11,339 bases of DNA from Chitinophagales bacterium. Lineage in GTDB: Bacteria > Bacteroidota > Bacteroidia > Chitinophagales > UBA10324. Shown piece after piece: positions 7,470-11,339 of this stretch. The stretch lies in NCBI GenBank assembly GCA_013695775.1, contig JACCZV010000262.1, positions 1-11,339 on the forward strand. The letters are read 5' to 3'. Within the stretch, counting starts at the first letter, position 1. Every line of letters starts with the position of its first letter. Made by a program: the position numbers and the translations under genes. The notes under the pieces are model-generated. The model was given only the letters and a program-made list of their open reading frames with translations, had not been told where the DNA came from and searched no databases.

Positions 7470-8177
7470 ATGGGAAATTCCTATTTCCAATTCAAACAAT
7501 TCCGGATAGAACAGGAATTCTGTAGCATGAAGGTATCTACCGATGCGTGCATTTTAGGAGCTATGACTCCGGTGCCAGAAGTCGGTTATATTCTGGATAT
7601 TGGATCTGGAACAGGGTTGCTTGCTTTAATGCTGGCGCAGCGATCGGAATGTGAAATAGATTCGGTTGAAATAGATATGCCAAGCTACTTGCAGGCAAAA
7701 TCGAACTTCGAAGGTAGTAGCTGGGGAAACCGCCTTCATATTTTTCAATCAGACATAAAAAACTTTTCATCTCATAAGAAATATGATTTAATTATTTGCA
7801 ATCCGCCCTTCTATAACAAACATTTAAGATCCCCATCTGAAAGAAAAAATATGGCAAGGCATGCTGGTGAACTGTCTTTGGAGAATTTATTCGTTGTAGT
7901 TAAAAATTTCTTAGGACCGCATGGAATTTTTTCAGTTCTAATGCCGGCATCGCAATCCAAACGATTGATAACATTGGCATCTCAAAATAATTTGCACCTT
8001 CAGCAGGAGATTCTGATACAAACTACTGCTACTAAACCATTCATCCGTTCAATTAATGTTTTTTCATTTTCCATAAATGACAATTACAAATCCAAATCTC
8101 TCACTGTTCAGGACGTAGAAGGGAAATACACAGATGATTATTCGCAATTAATGGAGCCCTTTTATTTGCATCTTTAG
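7470..8177 (+). CDS. trmN6: tRNA1(Val) (adenine(37)-N6)-methyltransferase, TrmN6/YfiC type
   Basis: This 235-residue class I methyltransferase has the opening FQFKQFRIEQ and the MKVSTDACILGA block at about residues 20-31, which are hallmarks of the YfiC/TrmN6 family. The SAM-binding motif I is DIGSGTG (43-49), the acidic end of strand 2 is VEID (66-69), and the catalytic N6-adenine motif is NPPF (111-114). The family uses SAM to methylate N6 of A37 next to the anticodon of tRNA1(Val). Length and motif spacing are normal, and the protein is cytoplasmic. The start at 7470 places the conserved N-terminal block in the usual place; only AAAAAA precedes it, with no Shine-Dalgarno. It is divergent from the ligase operon and seems to be a single-gene unit. 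HemK/PrmC-like or RlmF-like enzymes also have NPPF motifs but differ in N-terminus and size. Confidence 0.88.
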   Translation: MGNSYFQFKQFRIEQEFCSMKVSTDACILGAMTPVPEVGYILDIGSGTGLLALMLAQRSECEIDSVEIDMPSYLQAKSNFEGSSWGNRLHIFQSDIKNFSSHKKYDLIICNPPFYNKHLRSPSERKNMARHAGELSLENLFVVVKNFLGPHGIFSVLMPASQSKRLITLASQNNLHLQQEILIQTTATKPFIRSINVFSFSINDNYKSKSLTVQDVEGKYTDDYSQLMEPFYLHL

Positions 8178-8328
8178 AATACGGTAACATTAAATAATGT
8201 TGCATTATGACGCGGTGATATCATGATGAGACAACCAACTATAATTTCATTTCGCTGTTGTCCATTATTCACTACACCACATAATAAATGTGTTAGGTAC
8301 TAGTTTTCAAACCCGGTATTCATTAGGT

Positions 8329-8336
8329 TAAATTTG
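8329..8336 (+). promoter_or_regulatory. Putative -7 promoter element (TAAATTTG) of the tolQ/exbD/tonB cassette
   Basis: TAAATTTG matches the Bacteroidota TAnnTTTG -7 consensus exactly, as does the box in front of the ligase operon. Both copies are also preceded by GT. It lies 53 bp before the channel gene ATG, predicting transcription from about 8342. The -33 region reads TTTTCAA rather than a clear TTG, which weakens the call. Confidence 0.42.
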
Positions 8337-8342
8337 TCTTTG

Positions 8343-8363
8343 CCTAAAAATAAATTTTTTAGG
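8343..8363 (+). promoter_or_regulatory. Perfect 8-bp inverted repeat in the 5' leader of the proton-channel gene
   Basis: CCTAAAAA (8343-8350) and TTTTTAGG (8356-8363) are exact reverse complements around a 5-nt TAAAT loop. The repeat begins where transcription from the TAAATTTG box would start, so the mRNA would open with this hairpin. It could protect the 5' end of the message or be an operator. It is AT-rich and has no U-tract after it, so it is not a convincing terminator of trmN6. Confidence 0.35.
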
Positions 8364-8389
8364 GCCACGTTGTTAAGCCGACTTCTACT

Positions 8390-9097
8390 ATGAGCCTTTT
8401 ATTGCAGATTACCCAAACTGCCGTCGATACGATGGCAAATAACTCACTAACTTTTCCCAATACCGAACCTGTTCCAGAGAAATTAAGTGTGCTTGGGTTG
8501 ATGATGAAAGGAGGCTGGATCATGATTCCTCTTGCAATTCTTTCTCTTATTGCTGTATTCTTTGCTATTGAACGATTCCTGGTTATTCGACGTGCCTCGC
8601 GAATTGATCAAAACTTTATGTCAAACATCCGTGATTATTTATTGAATGGAAAAATGGAGCCGGCTGTGATGTTATGCAGAAATACAAATACCCCCATTGC
8701 GCGCCTGCTTGGAAAAGGGATTAAAAGGATTGGGAAGCCGATAAAAGAGGTAGAGTCCGCCGTTGAGAGCGAGGGGCGTCTTGAAATTTATAAGCTTGAC
8801 CGAAACATGAATTACCTGGCCATCATAGCTGCTATTGCTCCCATGATGGGATTTGTAGGAACCATCGCCGGTGTAATAAAAATATTTTACAACATCTCTG
8901 TCGAAAAAGTTATAAGCATCGATGTAATTGCCGGCGGATTATATGAGAAGATGATCACTTCCGCAGCCGGACTCCTCATAGGTATCATGGCGTATATCTG
9001 CTTCAACCTGCTGAACAACATGATTGATAGGGTTTCGTATATGCTTGAAGCCAATGCGGTAGATTTCATTGATCTGATACAAGAGCCTACTGCATGA
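8390..9097 (+). CDS. MotA/TolQ/ExbB family proton channel protein
   Basis: This 235-residue inner-membrane protein has three helices: about 42-62 (GGWIMIPLAILSL), 141-165 (with P151, MGFVGTIAGVI) and 188-210. The GTIAGV motif in helix 2 and the LYEKMITSAAGL entry of helix 3 are family signatures. E186 aligns with the ExbB proton-path glutamate (E. coli E176). A cytoplasmic loop of about 75 residues lies between helices 1 and 2, with the family's ESEGRLEI-type stretch near 126-133. These proteins form a pentamer around an ExbD/TolR dimer and convert proton flow into force on TonB or TolA. The N-terminus MSLLLQIT is the Bacteroidota form. It shares an ATGA overlap with the next gene. Because a TonB-like protein follows, an ExbB role is more likely than TolQ, but sequence alone does not settle that. 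Confidence 0.9.
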   Translation: MSLLLQITQTAVDTMANNSLTFPNTEPVPEKLSVLGLMMKGGWIMIPLAILSLIAVFFAIERFLVIRRASRIDQNFMSNIRDYLLNGKMEPAVMLCRNTNTPIARLLGKGIKRIGKPIKEVESAVESEGRLEIYKLDRNMNYLAIIAAIAPMMGFVGTIAGVIKIFYNISVEKVISIDVIAGGLYEKMITSAAGLLIGIMAYICFNLLNNMIDRVSYMLEANAVDFIDLIQEPTA

Positions 9098-9495
9098 GGT
9101 TCAGAAGAAATACAAGAATGAAAGCGGAGGTAGCTACTACTGCGATGAACGATATCATGTTCATGCTCTTGTTATTTTTTCTCATCATTTCAACGATGAT
9201 AAATCCCTCAGTGATCAAGCTTACACTGCCCAAAGCAGACAACAGCGAGCAAACAGTTGCTAAAAAAATGGTTACCCTCTCTGTTGACCATAACCTGAAT
9301 TATGCAGTGGATGACAAGCCAGTGGCATATCCTGATCTGCAGGCTGTGCTTGCGCAAAAATTGTCTACGATGAATGAGCCTACCATAGTTTTACGCGTTG
9401 ATAATTTGCTTACCATCCAGGATGTGGTTGATGTAATTGACATCGGCACAAAGTTGAGGGCTAAGATGGTTCTGGCAACAGATAAAAAAAGGTAA
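9094..9495 (+). CDS. ExbD/TolR family biopolymer transport protein
   Basis: This 133-residue protein has a short basic cytoplasmic end (MRFRRNTR), one membrane helix at about residues 19-38 (NDIMFMLLLFFLI) and a periplasmic domain with the PSVIKLTLPKA segment that follows the helix in this family. D20 sits at the start of the helix and aligns with the essential proton-carrying Asp (ExbD D25, TolR D23). The periplasmic part ends with VVDVIDIGTKLRAKMVLAT, matching the C-terminal ExbD/TolR fold. It would dimerise inside the ExbB/TolQ pentamer. The start overlaps the stop of the channel gene by ATGA, implying translational coupling in the cassette. Length is normal and nothing is missing. Confidence 0.9.
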   Translation: MRFRRNTRMKAEVATTAMNDIMFMLLLFFLIISTMINPSVIKLTLPKADNSEQTVAKKMVTLSVDHNLNYAVDDKPVAYPDLQAVLAQKLSTMNEPTIVLRVDNLLTIQDVVDVIDIGTKLRAKMVLATDKKR

Positions 9496-9556
9496 TAAGC
9501 AGATGGTTTCTGTAATAATCTGGTGTATACATTCATGAGATTATAAGATATATGAA

Positions 9557-10450
9557 ATGAATACGATTAACACTTCCAATTTCCTGAAGCACGGGGTGGA
9601 CATAAATCCATCTTTCGATTCAGAAAATTTGCACAATGAAAGAAGAAGCAAACTGAAGAGCCTATTGATCACATTGGCTATTCACGCTTCGCTCCTATTG
9701 ATCTTATATTTTTTCTTTGCACTCAATCCGCCCTTTCCTCCATTATCTGATCAGGGTGTTTTTTTAAATATAGGTCTTGCCGATGAGGGCATGGGAGATG
9801 TGCAACCGATGGGGTCTGCAGAAGAATTGCTGGCTCCTATACCGGAGCCAGGCAATCCTGCAGCCCAACCAAAAGCAAATGATGTGGTGACGCAGGAAAC
9901 GGAGGAGGAGGTTCCTGTTATTCAGAAAAAAACTCCCAAAAAAATTTTGAATACCGCTCCTGTTTCTTCCAATAAAACTACAAACACTGCACCTGCTCCA
10001 ACACCAAAAAAGCCACAGCCAAAAGCACTGTATCCCGGAGGTACTTCCAACAACAGTACGAGTGAAGGAACCGGTAACAAGACTGGTGATCAGGGGAAAC
10101 CAAATGGCAGTCCTTTTGGTGATTCGTATGAAGGCAACCCTGGAATGGGCGGTCCCGGTTTAGGTGGAAGTGGCAACGGAGCGCAGCTTGGAATGAGTGG
10201 TCGGAAAATTATTTTTTTTCCTTCTATCGTTGACAACTCTCAGCGTACAGGAAAAGTTGTAGTGAACATTAAAGTAGATAAGGCAGGGAATGTGATTTTC
10301 GCAAAAGCAACACAAAAAGGATCTACTACTACAGACAATTATCTATTTCAGCTTGCTGAGGACGCTGCTATGAAAACCATGGTGAATGCGGATCCGGGAG
10401 CTGCAGAAGAGCAATTCGGAACCATTACATATACTTTTAAGATGAAGTAG
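9557..10450 (+). CDS. TonB-like energy transducer
   Basis: This 297-residue protein has a cytoplasmic N-terminus of about 34 residues, longer than in E. coli TonB. One membrane anchor follows at about 35-55 with a His inside it (H43), like the TonB anchor His that works with ExbB/ExbD. The linker of about 160 residues starts PFPP, is rich in Pro, Lys, Thr and Glu (about 91-158), then turns Gly/Asn-rich (about 160-215). The C-terminal domain (about 216-297) has VDNSQRTGKVVVNIKVDKAG, then KGSTTTDNYLFQLAEDAAM and the GTITYTFK ending, which I know from Bacteroidota TonB-family proteins. It spans the periplasm and passes energy to outer-membrane receptors; the receptors are not in this window. It starts 61 bp after exbD and is probably in the same transcript. 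The canonical E. coli-type YP motif is replaced by FFPS, so TolA-like function cannot be excluded. Confidence 0.84.
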   Translation: MNTINTSNFLKHGVDINPSFDSENLHNERRSKLKSLLITLAIHASLLLILYFFFALNPPFPPLSDQGVFLNIGLADEGMGDVQPMGSAEELLAPIPEPGNPAAQPKANDVVTQETEEEVPVIQKKTPKKILNTAPVSSNKTTNTAPAPTPKKPQPKALYPGGTSNNSTSEGTGNKTGDQGKPNGSPFGDSYEGNPGMGGPGLGGSGNGAQLGMSGRKIIFFPSIVDNSQRTGKVVVNIKVDKAGNVIFAKATQKGSTTTDNYLFQLAEDAAMKTMVNADPGAAEEQFGTITYTFKMK

Positions 10451-10483
10451 TTTCACCTAAAGCATTACTTGTTATTATTCTTT

Positions 10484-11035
10484 CTAAGGATTCTCTGCTG
10501 TTTTCTCCTCAGCTAATATTACATCGTCCGGCTTTTGTTCCAATTCCCTGTCTAATGCATACAAAGCATTTCCTGCTGCTCTTTCGCCGCCAGCAATCTT
10601 AATTTTATCAAGAAGGCTGAGTGCAAGGGTTTCTTCTTCCGTCTGCTCTTTCACAAACCACTGCATAAAGTTCCAGGTTGCCCAGTCCTCTTCCTGCAAG
10701 CTTAACTTCACAACCTTATAAATTGCCTGTGTGTTTTCAACCTCTTGCTGAAATATTCTCTGAAAACAATTTTCAACGCTTGATGGCTCTGATGCCGGAG
10801 CAGGTATTGCTTCTATCCTCACCTTTGCTCCTCTTTCAAGAATGTATTCTAATATTTTCATCATGTGGTTGCGCTCTTCCTGCGCATGCCTGAAAAGGAA
10901 GTTGGCAATGCCCTCATAACCTTCTGCGGATGCCCAGGATGCAAATGAAAGATATATCTGCGAAGCCGTGGCTTCTATTGTCATTTGGGTATTTAAAGCT
11001 GCCTGTATTTGGCCTGAAAGCCTGTTGGTATTCAT
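10484..11035 (-). CDS. ftnA: Non-heme bacterial ferritin (FtnA type)
   Basis: This 183-residue four-helix protein aligns along its whole length with E. coli FtnA (165 residues). Ferroxidase ligands are all present: E21 (E17), E54 (E50) and H57 (H53) in RHAQEERNHM, E98 (E94), and Q131 (Q127) in KEQTEEE. The third-site residues E53, E130, E133 and E134 are also kept. There is no Met heme-ligand pattern of bacterioferritin. Twenty-four subunits should form a cytoplasmic shell that oxidises Fe(II) and stores Fe(III). The tail after about residue 162 is longer than in FtnA and acidic (ELEQKPDDVILAEEKTAENP, to the end), of unknown use. The gene is convergent with the TonB cassette, with only 33 bp between them, so it is not part of that operon even though iron is a shared theme. 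The start ATG is the only sensible one. Confidence 0.93.
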   Translation of the reverse strand: MNTNRLSGQIQAALNTQMTIEATASQIYLSFASWASAEGYEGIANFLFRHAQEERNHMMKILEYILERGAKVRIEAIPAPASEPSSVENCFQRIFQQEVENTQAIYKVVKLSLQEEDWATWNFMQWFVKEQTEEETLALSLLDKIKIAGGERAAGNALYALDRELEQKPDDVILAEEKTAENP

Positions 11036-11094
11036 CTGATTGATTTAAAAAAGTGTGGCAATTTAGAAATTATGCAGAACATAATGGGAGATAT

Positions 11095-11176
11095 TTATGA
11101 GATTTCTCCTATTGTCGAAACGATATGTATCGTCGAGGGTAGCACATGCTGGGTATGGAGGATGCCTCATTTCTAA
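11095..11176. repeat. Copy A of a GAGATTTCTC-type dispersed repeat
   Basis: This copy opens TTATGAGATTTCTCCTATTG and is closely matched by copy B at 11252, with small indels. It carries a near-perfect palindrome, ACGATA-TG-TATCGT (11120-11133), and ends with GGATGCC and a TTTC block. It does not code for protein. It belongs to the 304-bp gene-free stretch 11036-11339, which otherwise holds only the short ferritin upstream region. Confidence 0.6.
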
Positions 11177-11183
11177 TTAAAAG

Positions 11184-11232
11184 TGAAATCTCGGTACTAT
11201 CCCGTCATTTCAAACAAAGTGAGAAATCTCGG
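11184..11232. repeat. Inverted repeat pieces between copies A and B
   Basis: GAAATCTC (11185-11192) is the reverse complement of GAGATTTC in copy A. GTCATTTC (11204-11211) and GAGAAATCTC (11221-11230) are the exact reverse complements of GAAATGAC (11273-11280) and GAGATTTCTC (11256-11265) in copy B. Thus 11204-11230 and 11256-11280 can form a long hairpin with an internal bulge and a 25-nt loop. Confidence 0.6.
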
Positions 11233-11251
11233 ACATTGAACCTGCTGATAA

Positions 11252-11339
11252 TTATGAGATTTCTCCTATGTCGAAATGACATATGTATCATCAAAGGTTT
11301 GCAGATGCGGGGTGTGAAGGATGCCCTCCTTTCGAACCA
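11252..11339. repeat. Copy B of the dispersed repeat, running to the window edge
   Basis: This direct copy lies 157 bp after copy A and shares TTATGAGATTTCTCCTA, TGTCGAAA, ATATGTATC and GGATGCC in the same order and spacing, plus a 2-bp insertion near 11280. The centre TGACATATGTATCA is a weaker palindrome than in copy A. It ends CTTTCGAACCA at the edge of the window, so its full length is unknown. Confidence 0.58.

Noticed and set aside
8186..8201. AACATT-AAAT-AATGTT inverted repeat just after trmN6 as a terminator
   Set aside because: The stem is only 6 bp, has a single G-C pair per arm and no following T-tract, so it is too weak to call.
8216..8223. TGATATCA palindrome as an operator
   Set aside because: An 8-bp AT-rich palindrome is expected by chance in a window of this size, and no second half-site is nearby.
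10451..10483. Bidirectional terminator between the TonB-like gene and ferritin
   Set aside because: The 33-bp convergent gap has T-rich stretches but no GC-containing hairpin that I could identify.
11095..11339. CRISPR array
   Set aside because: There are only two diverged direct copies with inverted pieces between them, no constant-length repeat/spacer pattern, and no cas genes.

Overview
The window looks like a chromosomal segment of a Bacteroidota bacterium (Cytophagales/Chitinophagales-like is my guess). The evidence is a secreted protein with a C-terminal type IX secretion sorting domain, a PASTA protein directly behind a D-Ala-D-Ala ligase, Bacteroidota-style TolQ/ExbB, ExbD and TonB proteins, TAAATTTG promoter elements of the Bacteroidota TAnnTTTG type, almost no Shine-Dalgarno sites, and a moderately AT-rich composition. 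No rRNA, tRNA, CRISPR array or transposase gene was seen.

Left part (1-7335, all minus strand). Reading in the direction of transcription, a very large ligase gene (895 codons, two complete D-Ala-D-Ala ligase modules in tandem) overlaps a membrane-anchored PASTA protein. It is followed by a 613-residue T9SS-exported protein and, 3 bp later, a one-domain rhodanese. These four look like one transcription unit centred on the cell envelope. After a 145-bp gap comes a multiheme cytochrome c with seven CXXCH motifs and the beginning of a helical, TPR-like region. It runs off the left edge of the window, so its C-terminus is missing.

Middle (7336-8389). A 134-bp divergent intergenic region separates the ligase operon from a plus-strand tRNA1(Val) adenine-N6 methyltransferase (TrmN6). 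A 212-bp spacer then carries a TAAATTTG promoter-like element and a perfect 8-bp inverted repeat just in front of the next operon.

Right part (8390-11339). A plus-strand proton-motive-force cassette encodes a TolQ/ExbB channel, an ExbD/TolR protein (ATGA overlap) and a TonB-like energy transducer. It would energise outer-membrane transport. A FtnA-type ferritin lies convergently on the minus strand. The last 245 bp hold two direct, diverged copies of a GAGATTTCTC-beginning repeat with inverted pieces between them, probably a dispersed, non-coding Bacteroidota repeat element.

The most unusual item is the tandem Ddl. Both ATP-grasp modules are full length, but each has lost different canonical active-site residues. 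The C-terminal half carries Phe at the position whose Tyr-to-Phe change is linked to depsipeptide (D-Ala-D-lactate) synthesis in Ddl enzymes. The PASTA gene behind it has no ATG start and begins in an A8 tract within the end of the ligase gene.
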